Shown: piece by piece, positions 1-9,547 of the stretch
Layout: the number at the start of each line of letters is the position of its first letter
How positions within the stretch are numbered: position 1 is the first letter of the stretch
Source of the DNA: Helichrysum umbraculigerum
Taxonomy: Eukaryota > Streptophyta > Magnoliopsida > Asterales > Asteraceae
DNA: 64,000 nt
Direction: 5' to 3'
Assembly (NCBI GenBank): GCA_949592205.1
Contig: CATIUR010000001.1
Coordinates: 14,585,501 to 14,649,500, forward strand
Made by a program: the position numbers and the translations under genes
The notes under the pieces: generated by a model
Told to the model about the DNA's origin: nothing
Database searches by the model: none
What the model saw: the letters and a program-made list of their open reading frames with translations, nothing else

Positions 1-2
1 CT

Positions 3-197
3 AAAGAACCTAGAGCTCATCACAAGTCCAAACACATACTTCGTAAGTTTCACTTGATTCGAGAGATTATCGAACGAGGTGATGTGAAGATACAACAAAT
101 TCCAAGTGATGATAATGCTGCCGATCCGTTGACGAAAGCGTTGTCTCAAGCCAAGCATTACAAGCATGCTGAATTCATAGGCATGAAGTATCTCTAG
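3..197 (+). CDS. Copia polyprotein C-terminus (RNase H end), partial
   Basis: Reading from base 3 gives 64 residues and a TAG stop at 195-197. The peptide has the typical end of plant copia RNase H: HKSKHI, then RKFHLIREII, an IPSDDNAADPLTKAL-type stretch, and a final GMKYL. This part of the polyprotein degrades the RNA strand during reverse transcription in the cytoplasmic particle. Only the last residues are visible, so nothing can be said about the integrity of the rest. The identification as copia rather than gypsy rests on this conserved tail. Confidence 0.85.
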   Translation, partial: KEPRAHHKSKHILRKFHLIREIIERGDVKIQQIPSDDNAADPLTKALSQAKHYKHAEFIGMKYL

Positions 198-1048
198 GCT
201 TATTATTATAATTCTTTATGTATTGGTTGAACAATTGAACTTTATTGAAATTCAAGAGATGTTTTGTTTTGCGTATTTCTTTAAAAATGTTCAATTATTT
301 AGTGTGTTTTAGTAATCCATGGAATTGCGCATGACGGATTCCAAAATCTTCCATAACCTACTCGTTGTCGTGGGAACCACAATGGGGTGATGGTGACTGT
401 AAAATATTGGCCGAAATCTTAATTAGGACTTATAGCATTAAGATTGTCAAAGATTCATGGGTATTTGATTTGATCAAATATTGGTTGACCCGCTTTGAGT
501 GTAACTTCATGGACTTCTATCATAAGTTAACTCAAGTATGATATCCTCATTACATGAGACGTTAATTGCATTCAAGCTTAGTTAACATTGGGCTTAGGCA
601 CAGTCTAACGTTACGCGTAAATGCGTAGCCATAACGGCTGGTTGCTGGGTTCAGTGGGAGCTAAGTGTAGAGTGGTTAATTGTCAAGATGGGATTTGCAC
701 CTCTTTTAATTAAGAGAGATATTGTTAGGCCTTTGATGGTTGAAACTGGAGAATGCGTGACCGCGCTCGGAGAGTATTAGACTTCCGTCATTTTAAACCA
801 GTTAAGACTAGATCAAGAACAAGGAGAGTATTATTATGGTTTAGTAAAGTCCATGCCAGGCACTCTCGCAAATATCGTGCTGCAAAAGGATATGCTGCTC
901 TTTTAGTATACCGTTGTGAATGGGTGATTCAACTAAATCGTGCGAGGTATAAGAGTTCTTATGACTCGGTCATCCTATGTGTCTTGCTAGGGACCGCCAT
1001 AGGGAACTTAATAAGTTAAGTATAATCATCTATGCGCAAGTGGGAGTC
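198..1048 (+). other. Non-coding 3' spacer of the copia element
   Basis: This stretch lies between the pol stop codon and the purine tract before the LTR. It holds one 88-codon open frame (753-1019) with no recognisable domain and a basic, low-information composition. I read it as untranslated retroelement sequence. Confidence 0.55.
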
Positions 1049-1623
1049 TGAAAGTATTATGTGCATGATAATTATATTTAAATTATTTAATCCGATAATT
1101 AAGACACCAATGGGTCATACCAATGCATCATCGACTGATATGTATGGGATTAATTAATTACGAATTAATTGAGTAGAGTTAATTAAAGTTTAGTGTTAAA
1201 TGTTAAACTAAATATTAATTAAAGGTTTAAAGTGTAAGTAAAGACTAACTTGGTGAACAAGTTGGTGTTACCTATAAATATAATGCTAGGGGTTAGCATT
1301 AGGGTTTGATAGACATACAACAAGAAAAACCCACAAACTCTCACTCTCTCTCCCTCTCCTCTTGTTCGGCCGAACCCAAGCAAAACCCCAAAACCGATTT
1401 CGGTTTTGGGTTTGTCGAACCACACTCACATTTGTGTGTTTGTTTTCGGTTTGTGCGCGTTGTTACTAATTCGTAGTAAAGGTTAACGCATTATTAAGAA
1501 CAAGCAATAACTAGCGATTGTATCTACAATGATGACTAGTATTGGTACGAACTCGTTGGCACCTCCGAGCAAGAAACAAAAGATTGATCATTCCGAGCAA
1601 GTCGCTGTAAGTTGTTTCTTTCA
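1049..1623 (+). repeat. Candidate 3' LTR of the copia element
   Basis: The segment starts TGAAAG directly after the purine tract and ends CTTTCA, a perfect 6 bp terminal inverted repeat with TG...CA ends. A TATA box (TATAAATA, 1273-1280) and a CT-rich leader follow in the order expected for U3-R. The right boundary is tentative: the sequence to about 1740 also looks like retroelement leader, so the LTR may be longer. The 5' LTR is not in the window for comparison. Confidence 0.5.
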
Positions 1624-1781
1624 TCTCGTTTAGTTAGTTGTTTGATTTAATTCAAGTATTTGGATCTGCGGTTATGGGTTTATTGTTTTAATTATTTTCC
1701 GCATATTATTGTTTAATATTTAATTAAAATTAACCATTAAAATCCATCATATATAAAATTTGTTAGCAATAAGAATAGGAC

Positions 1782-1886
1782 CTTTTCACCATCGTCATCA
1801 TTTTCAACTCCCTTGAGTATTTTGTCAGAGTCGCACGGCGGTTGTTGTTGGACTTCCCTTATGTCTTCAGTTTCTTCAGCTTTCAC
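1782..1886 (-). CDS. Exon 9: shorter duplicate of the acidic exon
   Basis: This 105 bp, 35-codon exon begins VKAEETEDIREVQQQPPCDSDK and ends VENDDDGEK. It matches the start of exon 8 but lacks the Asp-His run. The paralogue has only one such exon (46813-46922). This is the last exon of the left gene visible before copia sequence. Confidence 0.65.
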
Positions 1887-4800
1887 CTATTTCAAATATT
1901 ATAAACCATGTTTAACACTTATTACACATAAGACAGAACATGGAAATGTTATCCATTTCGATCTATACTGTTGTTGTAAAAGAGAAGCAAAATATATAAA
2001 ATGCAAACTGAATAGGACCTTGTCATCGTGATCGTGATCGTCATCATGATCGTGATCGTGATCGTCATCATGATCAAAACCAAAATGAAAATCCGAATCA
2101 ATATCATCATAATCGTTGGAGTCATTGCTGCCGTCTTCGTCATCGTCGTCGTCGTCGAGCTTGAATATTATGTCATCAGAATCGTGTGGTGATTGTTGTT
2201 GGACATCCTTTATGTTTTCAGTTCCCTCATATTTCACCTATTTCAAAATTGTAAAATCATGTTGTAAACTTATATAGTATATGTATACTTAGAATAATGC
2301 AAACTGTAGAGTGTTTAAAAGCTTACATTTCCAATTACCCGAAACTCGATGCCTTCAACATAGATGGAACCACTTCCACAATAGATTGGTGAAAATCTCT
2401 GAATTAGAACCTCAAAATTAGTATCTTCCTTTTGATGCACAAACTGATATAATTCAATCATCATCCACTCTTCATCTCTCCATGTTGTGAAATATGAATT
2501 GTAGGTTTCATTCCCCAATTTGTACATTAAGTTCACATACTTCGATTTACTTGAAGATTTGGTTGGACCACAAAATTTAAAAATCAGATGAACCCCATAC
2601 TTGACACCCGGTGATAAAAATTGAGCCATTCTCTTAATTTTGATCTCCAAATTCGAAAACATTAACATCACCTCTGCTACTTTTTGAAATCTGCAAATAT
2701 ATTCGCATAACATATTTATCAGAAACTACATTTTTGAATATTGGAGAATTTTGAGATGGTGAAAATAGTATAGTAAAATATCTATGTTGCCTTTGAAATT
2801 TGACGTGTGAGAATATTATTAAATAACAATTAACTCAAACATTTACATATACACAAACACAATAGAATAAATAAATAAGGAAAGAAAGAAAGAGATGAAC
2901 GACCTTGACTGTGGAATATGTCGCCAAAAAAATGGCGAACGGTTTTTGTATAAAAACTTCCTTGCAGATATCATATAATTTTTTCCTCCATTACTCTCGA
3001 GTGATAGAAACTGTTAAACAAATTTAACAAATCAAATTCATATCTTATTAAGATACACATAACTTTATGGACTACCAAGCCATCTCCAATGTATCACAAT
3101 TTTCACTGAATTTTGTTGTTTTGGTGTTAAAAATCATTTTCAACCAACTCATCAAATTTGGTGTATACCAAATTTTAGAATATTTTGCATCACATTTCGT
3201 GCAACATTAAACATTACATCAAATTTTTAATGTATCATTTAAACCATTTGTTTAAAATGTCTTAATTATTTGAGTGCAAAACTTGAAAAAATTATTATTA
3301 GCATTATTCGTTTAAGTACGTTATACTTCATGTTACATAATTAGATAATTAAAACAAATAAATACAATTTTTAAACAAATTATGATAGTTGACTCATTAA
3401 TCTATGAGAATAAGTTATGTAATTGAAACTACTGAAAACAAGTAAAAAAAGATTTACAATTAATTTTATATTTTCAAAAGTTAAACTCCTCCGTCTCAAA
3501 ATTATTGTCACTGAACAAAAATGGTGATGTAAATCTATCAAAAATGGTGCTGCTAAATAAATCATATAAGTCAGTATACAGATGATGATTTTACTTTATT
3601 TTAAAACAAATGAGCAATCACGTGATCAAATGAGAAGATGATTTCGAAGAAGAAGACGTGGTAAGACATCGATAAATCTAAAACTATGAATTTATTAATA
3701 ATTGTTATGTATATACATAATTGTAAACGAAAATTATAGATTGCAACTTCGTTTCATAGCTTTTTGAATCTGTTTAAATGCAAACTTGTATATCTAAGTT
3801 AAAATTTTATTGAACCGACATTTTCACACCTTTAATTCACATAATGGTTTATTTTATATTGATTGTACGTAAATAGTAATACTTTCAAAATTATATGTAA
3901 GTCATGAGAACAAAATAGTTACCACTTCTCTATCTCGAAGGAGGAATCCTTTACGGAATATCTCGTAGATAACCTTTGCGGAATTCTGAGTCATCGTGCT
4001 GTCAATGTTTGACAAGCGGAGTATTTCTTCGTAATCTTTAGGTAGTTTTGGTACCCATATTTCATAATCCTCCTATAAATAAATAAATACATAAATTAAA
4101 TAAAAAGAATAATTAAGAGATATTTTACTTGGGTACTAAAATATCGCCTATTGAAATACAGATAAGATTCTAAAAAAATTATGTTACCCTTTAGTGTGTT
4201 AGAAATATTTTTCTATGGAATTTTTGTGAAACATTAATGACTCACATGTATTCTTTGGAAAACACTTACTTGGTATTGCAATGCTTCGTTAAGTTTTCTT
4301 ACCACCTCTCCTGCCGTGGGCCGATGCTTTCGTCTGTCTTTTAAGCATTTAATGACAATCAATTCAAATGTATCCAGTGATTTTGGTGCAATTTGTTCTT
4401 TTATACCCTTAAACACAATCTCATCAAACTTTGCCTCTTCATCCCAGTAGTGTCTTTTAACCCAAGGGCCTAATGACTCAGAGACATCCTTACATCCTTC
4501 TCCCCATGCCAATCTCCCACACAACATCTCCAATGAAACCACACCTAATGAATATACATCTGATTCTCCTCTTAAAGGACCTGATTTATAGTTAGGGTCC
4601 ACGTAGGCTAATGAGCTGTAAGTATTATCATCTTCAGTGAAGGGTATAGCGTCTATATTATCAAACATAACTGAGCACAACTCCAAATTAGATATTTTAG
4701 CTTTCCAAACAGCATTGAGTACAATGTTACAACTTTTGATGTCTCTATGCACCATCTTATTCAATTCTGTTCCATCGCCAGCTGCATGAAGAAATTTCAA

Positions 4801-7800
4801 AGCCATTGCAACATCAATGCATATCTTCAGGCGTTTTCTCCATGTAAGACTAACATCGTCCAAATGCTTATCCAGTCTTCCGTTAGATGAATGCTCATAA
4901 ATAATGATTTTTTCACCCATTTCGTTACAATAGCCTACAAGGTCAATTATATTCTCGTGCTTACACTCGGTAAGAACTTTAAGCTCTGTAACAAATTGAT
5001 GCTTTCCTTTATCAGACGTGCTATCAAACCGCTTTGAAACAACAGTGATACATCCATTGACATGTGCAATTTCTCCTTCATACTGCTTCCAGTATCTCCC
5101 TTCGCCAACGCATTTTTCATTACTGAAGTTTTTTGTTGCCAATTTTATGTCCTTAAGTGAGATATGGAGGTTGTCCTGCTTTCTGTTTTTCTGTAAATCA
5201 TGAAACTCAATCAACTCAATAACTCAAGTAAAACCAGAATTTCATATCTAACAATTGATTAAACAATAGGGATCTTTGATGATAGACCAAATGGTCATCA
5301 ATAGGTTAGGAGCTGAGGTGATGTCCCTTTTAAGACAAAGATGTACATAATATTATATGAATGTATTAAAAACAGTTACTTACTTGAAATAGAAGTGCTT
5401 GCTCAAGTTCTTTGATGATAACCTCAATATTTGGACGCTTCACTTGAGTTTCTTCTAGACATTGGTATGCGATTCTTGAAAACGTGTCGAAAGAATCTTG
5501 ATTGAGCCCTCCATTTTGCATAGAAATGTTTTCATCACCTTCCCTTAATTTGGGATCTACCATCTCCTCTAACGTTCCTTCATGGAAGCGTCTACGTATC
5601 ATTGATGGAAGGCCATTATCATTGCCGACATAGTAAATATTATCATAGGCCAATCTACCACACATGATTTCAACTAGAACTACTCCAAAAGAATAAATAT
5701 CCGATTCTTTTTTCAGTCTTCCTGTATTTGCATATTCAGGATCCAAGTACACTTCTGTGCCAGCAATTTTAGAGGTAATCAAGGTGCTTCGTTGTTGATA
5801 TGCTTCATGTAACATTGATAGCCCAAAGTCACCGATCTTTGCCATCAAATTTTCATCCAATAAAACATTTGCACATTTTATATCACGGTGTATTATCATT
5901 GGTTTCTCTGATGTACTAGTATGAAGGTACCTCAATCCATGTGCAACATCAAGGCATATTCGTATACGTTGAGCCCAAGTAAGATTAATCATCTTACCAA
6001 CGTTTCCAAGATACTCATCAAGGGCTCCATTGGAAACATGCTCGTAAATGAGAATCATTTGATCAGGACCTTCATCACAAAATCTAAGAAGAGAGACTAC
6101 ATTTTCATGCTTACAATTACTAAGCATTTCAATTTCTGCAAAGAATCCTTGTTCTCCTTGCTTGTCTAGTCTATGAGAAATGTGTTTAATAGCCACGGGG
6201 CTATGTCTCTTTGGCAAGTCACATTTATCCATCCCTTCAACCATCAATGAATTGTTGTTATCAAAATGGTCGAGCTCTGCTTTGTACACTTTACCGTATC
6301 CACCCGATCCAATGAGGTTGGCTGTGGAAAAGTTTCTAGTTGCCGACTTTATATCGCTTAATTGAACTTTCAAGTGATCCAGGTCTTTCCCCTGCAGCAT
6401 TACATGTTAAAAGAAAAGGAGGTGTTACAACGTATACATGTTAATGAGGACGAGATCATGAAAATGCAAATTGAAAAAACTTTGATCTGTTGGCAGTTAA
6501 AAAAGTTTGGGCTAGAGATGATAATAGGCCGAGCCAAGCTCGAACTCGACTCTATATATAATTCAAGATCGATTTTGTAGCTCGAACTCGATAAAGCTCG
6601 ACTCGTATGCGGTCATATTCTGAGCAATTTACAACAAAATGAAAAATAAAATCGTTTTGTTATAAGTAACTTTTTGTTTTCTCTTTCACAACAGTCTGCC
6701 AGGGCATCTATATTATCAACCAGAATAACTTCAATCTACATGAATTAATTTACCTTCAAGTAGTCGGATGATGATGCATCTGCACGTGCTACTGTTGAGT
6801 GTTCCTTCAATAAATATCACAATAATAATCAATTAAACTCAATAAGTTATAGGCAATTAATAATGACAAGCAATAAGAAGAAGACAATAAGGGAGAATTA
6901 ATAAAAAGGAAACTAAATATAAGGAATGATGAACTGACTTACAGGACTTCGATCGTTTTTTTGTTGATGTTCCAACGCTATCTCAAGTCCTTTGAGAACC
7001 TGCTTCATATCAGGACGTTCTGCTCGTAGTTCCTTCAAGCAACAGTATGCAACTTCCGAGAACTTGTTTAATGATTGCAAGTTCATTTGTTTTCGTAGAT
7101 CAGAATCTATCATATCATCCAATGTTCTCTCTTCGTAATGGTGTTTGGCCAATCGAGAAAAACTCATGTTATCTTCATCTGAAATTGGAGCAGATGCAGT
7201 CCTTCCCAACAGTACTTCGAATAAAACAACTCCAAATGAGAAGACATCTGATTTATGAGTTAAACCTCCCAAAGTTTCATATGCTGGGTCTCTGTATTCT
7301 AATGAGCCAATATGATTACTAATAAGGTGAAGCTTATGCCTTTTAGCTGTAACAGCACCTCCTAAACCGTTTAACTTGGGTTCCCATTCATGATCAAGAA
7401 GAATCTTGGAGCTCTTGATGTTTCCATGAATGAAACTAAGATTCTCATCTGCATCAAAATGAAGGTACTTCAAACCATGTGCAACAGTCGCACATATTTT
7501 CAATCTTTGGATCCAATTGAGGGTTGAGCCACTTAGATGTCTGTCTAGACTTACATTGGCCTCATACTTGTTTATGATGAATGTCGCATTATCTTCAACA
7601 TCATCAATAATCTTATAAATTGAAACCATATTTTTATGCTTGTGTAATTTATAAGACATCGTTACTTCATTACTAAATTTTTGGGCTTGGCTTGGATAAT
7701 AAAATTTCCGTACAACAATATCGATATAGTGTCCAGCAGATTCCAAGAAGAGTTGTCCTTTGTAAAGCTCCTTAGTATCATCTTTTACGATGACATTTTC

Positions 7801-7881
7801 ATCAGAGAAGTTGTTGGTGGCTGATTTTATTATATCTATATCTGAGGAAACTAAGCTGTTTGCATATTCATCCAACGACAT
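1782..7881 (-). CDS. Triple-kinase/PP2-domain fusion protein, 3' end missing
   Basis: Nine exons join in frame: 7881-6943, 6804-6754, 6391-5384, 5190-4270, 4072-3923, 2956-2904, 2690-2327, 2237-2019 and 1886-1782. All have AG acceptors and GT donors. Introns are phase 0 except the phase 2 intron after 2904. The product has at least 1270 codons with no internal stop: kinase-like domain 1 (degenerate), a 17-residue linker, canonical kinase domain 2, kinase-like domain 3 (degenerate), a 50-residue linker, a PP2 (Nictaba-like) domain and two acidic segments. No signal peptide or membrane segment is obvious, so a cytoplasmic receptor-like kinase relative is likely. I chose the Met at 7881 because the family begins just before the SATNNF-type motif; an in-frame Met at 7944 is possible. 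The paralogue at 46-56 kb has a further PP2 unit, absent here, where copia sequence begins. A defence or phloem role is inference from the domains. Confidence 0.8.
2019..2237 (-). CDS. Exon 8: acidic exon with Asp/His repeat
   Basis: This 219 bp exon (73 codons) begins VKYEGTENIKDVQQQSPHDSDD and becomes a run of aspartates and alternating Asp-His dipeptides encoded by GATCAC/GATCAT repeats. It ends AAG|GTCCTATTC. Exon 9 has the same acceptor context (TGAAATAG|GTGAAA), the same donor and a homologous start, so the two arose by exon duplication followed by repeat expansion here. The tail could bind metal or be disordered; no known domain fits. Confidence 0.65.
2327..2690 (-). CDS. Exon 7: PP2 (phloem protein 2-like lectin) domain
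   Basis: This 364 bp exon encodes FQKVAEVMLMFSNLEIKIK, then LSPGVKYGVHLIFKF, TTWRDEEWMMIELYQF and finally IYVEGIEFRVIGN before the GTAAGC donor. The order (LSPG core strand, a W/M-rich strand, C-terminal VEGIEFR) is that of PP2/Nictaba-like carbohydrate-binding domains. PP2 proteins are phloem or cytosolic lectins that bind N-acetylglucosamine-type glycans; whether this domain binds sugar cannot be told. The copy at 47045-47408 has the same length but three stops. Confidence 0.82.
2904..2956 (-). CDS. Exon 6: short exon before the PP2 domain
   Basis: This 53 bp exon reads FLYKNRSPFFWRHIPQS plus two bases of a split arginine codon. The phase-2 donor (CAAG|GTCGTT) joins the PP2 exon, which starts with a single A, in frame. 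The paralogue has the same length at 47627-47679. The acceptor is chosen by frame; an acceptor 4 bp upstream would shift the PP2 domain out of frame. Confidence 0.62.
3923..4072 (-). CDS. Exon 5: conserved 50-residue linker
   Basis: The exon is exactly 150 bp, from a TTTATAG acceptor to a GTAACT donor. It encodes EDYEIWVPKLPKDYEEILRL and continues to FLLRDREV. The paralogue at 54962-55111 has the same length and nearly the same sequence, which supports it as a true exon. It joins the last kinase-like domain to the PP2 part. No enzyme motif is visible. Confidence 0.72.
4270..5190 (-). CDS. Exon 4: second pseudokinase domain
   Basis: This 307-codon exon begins KNRKQDNLHISLKDIKLATKNF after a TTTACAG acceptor and ends EALQYQ before GTAAGT. 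The lysine (VVSKRF) and HRDIKSCN loop are kept. The glycine loop is altered (GEGRYWKQYEG) and DFG is replaced by ISNLEL, so the metal-binding aspartate is missing and activity is unlikely. Later landmarks are intact (YVDPNY, SDVYSLGVVSLEMLCGR). It is the domain most similar to the broken kinase exon at 55300-56073. Confidence 0.82.
5384..6391 (-). CDS. Exon 3: canonical Ser/Thr kinase domain
   Basis: This 336-codon exon starts GKDLDHLKVQ after a GCTGCAG acceptor and ends LLFQ before GTAAGT. It carries the full catalytic set: glycine loop GSGGYGKVYKA, ATP-binding lysine in VAIKH, catalytic loop HRDIKCANVLL, metal-binding motif IGDFGLS, activation-segment end YLDPEY, and subdomain IX SDIYSFGVVLVEIMCGR. 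RD-type kinases of this group phosphorylate Ser/Thr. It is the only one of the three kinase domains that looks catalytically competent. The glycine-loop region has an acidic and histidine-containing insertion before VAIK. Confidence 0.88.
6754..6804 (-). CDS. Exon 2: 17-residue linker exon
   Basis: This 51 bp exon lies between a TTATTGAAG acceptor and a GTAAAT donor and reads EHSTVARADASSSDYLK. Both flanking introns are phase 0, so it keeps the frame between the first and second kinase domains. Its short, serine- and alanine-rich composition fits a flexible interdomain linker. It is inferred from splice sites and frame only. Confidence 0.6.
6943..7881 (-). CDS. Exon 1: N-terminal pseudokinase domain
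   Basis: This 313-codon exon encodes a whole kinase fold of the plant RLK/Pelle type. It opens with IIKSATNNFSDEN and ends at a helix rich in EIALEHQQ before the GTAAGT donor. The catalytic motifs are lost. There is no glycine-rich loop (VKDDTKELYKG), HRD is replaced by IHGNIKSSKILL, and DFG is replaced by LNGLGG. The fold landmarks DPAYE and SDVFSFGVVLFEVLLGR remain. It is very likely catalytically dead and may act as an allosteric, scaffold or decoy module for the active domain that follows. In-frame splicing to exon 2 shows it is not a separate gene. Confidence 0.8.
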
Positions 7882-8187
7882 GACGGTGAAGGCTTGATAT
7901 TTGAGCGCGTGGATCAAGTAAAGACAGGGGAGTGACACCGGCAATTTAACAAGCTGAATTCAAGGAAGGAAGAAGGTGAAAATTTAGCAGAGTAAAAAGA
8001 GGATACTGAATCATATACACAAATACATATACATAACTTCCATATATGTAATAACAAAGGCTTGTAGAAGTATATATGATAACTTGATAAGTGCACTTGA
8101 AAGCGGAGTATTATTAAACTTTGTGAAATTTTAACGTTGTTTTACAATTTAGTATTTTACAATTTACAGTACCGTGAAAGCCTATTG

Positions 8188-8200
8188 TTGACTGTTGACC
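8188..8200 (+). promoter_or_regulatory. Paired W-boxes upstream of the kinase-PP2 gene
   Basis: TTGACT (8188-8193) and TTGACC (8195-8200) sit 1 bp apart in the same orientation, about 310 bp upstream of the chosen start. A third TTGACT lies near 8455. W-boxes (TTGACY) bind WRKY factors and cluster in promoters of defence genes. Short motifs also occur by chance, so this is suggestive only. Confidence 0.35.
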
Positions 8201-9280
8201 TGCTAGCTAGTAGCTACCGCCACCAAACTACCCATTCCTACTTACCACATCGGTAGGCCTCCTATTATCCCTTATCCCTAGAGTATAGTAAATCAGTACA
8301 AAAAAAAGGTGAAATAATTGTCATACACATATCACACATACATAAAACAAAATTTAAAAGTTACAAATATGAGCAATTGAGATAGCTAAGACTCGAGTGA
8401 TATCATCACCACAAATGTCTAAACTCAACATGTGGAGAGGTGATTTACTGGCGTTGACTTGTACAATCAATAAATGATACGGGTTGAAGGGTTATCTCAA
8501 AATCTAACTTTTTTTTACATGAAATCACAACAAAAAAGAAAAATATATACCGCGATTAGCGGAATATGAGGATGGTATCCACTTGCTTCTTGAAGATAAG
8601 ATGTGAAACAGAAAAGAAGTTCGGAAGGGAAAGGAAGTGTGACTGTGTGAGGAAATGAAGATTGAAAAGAAGTTCTGATAGATTACTTTTAACTTTTCAT
8701 GTATTTTTTTATGTTTTCTGATTAAACCGCGTTAAATATGTGAATTGTCACATGTCAATGAATATTTTCAAACTTAAATTTGAGTCCAATATTCTATAAA
8801 GGCCCATCTGGAATATTGTAATATATTGTAATAAAAAAGCTGTTAGAAATAAAGGATATCCGAACGTACCCGAATACACGTGACGGAAGTAGAGTTATCT
8901 AAAATTGACCAAAAAAATATACAATAATTTGTTTAAAGTATTTATTTCAAAAGTTAGGTTATTTGAGAAATCGCTCTTTCAATAAATATTGGATCACGTA
9001 ATTCTTTGCCAAAATAAATTAAACTTACTAGATTTATTTATATTATAAAATAAATTACCCATTTCTACCTACAACATTTGGTAGATATCCTATTATTTAT
9101 TTATTTTTCTACTGAGACATAAGGGTTACTACAACAAACCGTAGTTTAAATTTATTTGTTAAATTGTTAATGTTTATAAATGTGTACAAAATTCTCACAA
9201 TAAAAATCCAAATTTTGTAACACTTAAAATTCCACCCTCCAAAAATTAAAAAAGAAATATAATTAAATTTTTATAGGTAT
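8201..9280. other. AT-rich upstream region, no gene seen
   Basis: This holds the distal upstream region of the kinase-PP2 gene. A short phrase (tacccattcctactta, 8229-8244) recurs in diverged form near 9057. No coding exon with splice sites and no clear transposon end was found. Confidence 0.5.
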
Positions 9281-9282
9281 TT

Positions 9283-9547
9283 GGGCCATCCACTAGAGCT
9301 GCTCCATATTTCAATGGAGCACGACCGAACCCCCCACAAGGTCCAACATCGCCAGACAAATCACCTCCATCACATATACTACAACGTCCGAGCCGAAACT
9401 CACGCCGACTAAGCCTTAACGTTGTGGGTCATGTGCTTCATTAATGGTAGGTACCTTTATGATAAATAATACCCATGGCAGAATTCGAAACCATGACCTC
9501 TAGAAAGTCATGGGCTGCCCTTACCACTAGGCTATTTGTGCCTCTCC
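9283..9547 (-). mobile_element. tRNA-derived SINE
   Basis: Read on the minus strand from about 9547, the sequence has an A-box-like TAGCCTAGTGGTAAGGGC and, about 40 bp later, a B-box-like GGTTTCGAATTC. This is the internal RNA polymerase III promoter of a tRNA-derived SINE. The B box departs slightly from GGTTCGANNCC, which suggests an old copy. The 3' boundary is approximate and I could not identify a target duplication. Confidence 0.65.

Larger units (their letters stand above)
1..1623 (+). mobile_element. Ty1/copia retrotransposon, 3' part (left end outside window)
   Basis: The window opens inside the end of a copia polyprotein (3-197). This is followed by about 850 bp of non-coding spacer, a purine-rich tract AAGTGGGAGTC (1038-1048) and an LTR-like segment. 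The order pol end, spacer, polypurine tract, LTR is that of an element in plus orientation. The insertion sits where the minus-strand kinase-PP2 gene should continue, in the intron after its exon ending at 1782, so it probably separates that gene from its last exons. The target duplication cannot be checked because the left end is missing. Confidence 0.8.

Noticed and set aside
753..1019. 88-codon ORF as a gene
   Set aside because: It lies in the 3' spacer of the copia element, has no domain, and looks like a chance open frame.
4270..7881. Three separate tandem kinase genes
   Set aside because: Each kinase exon ends at a GTAAGT donor and the next begins at an AG acceptor in the same phase, without start or stop codons between. 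One gene explains this better.
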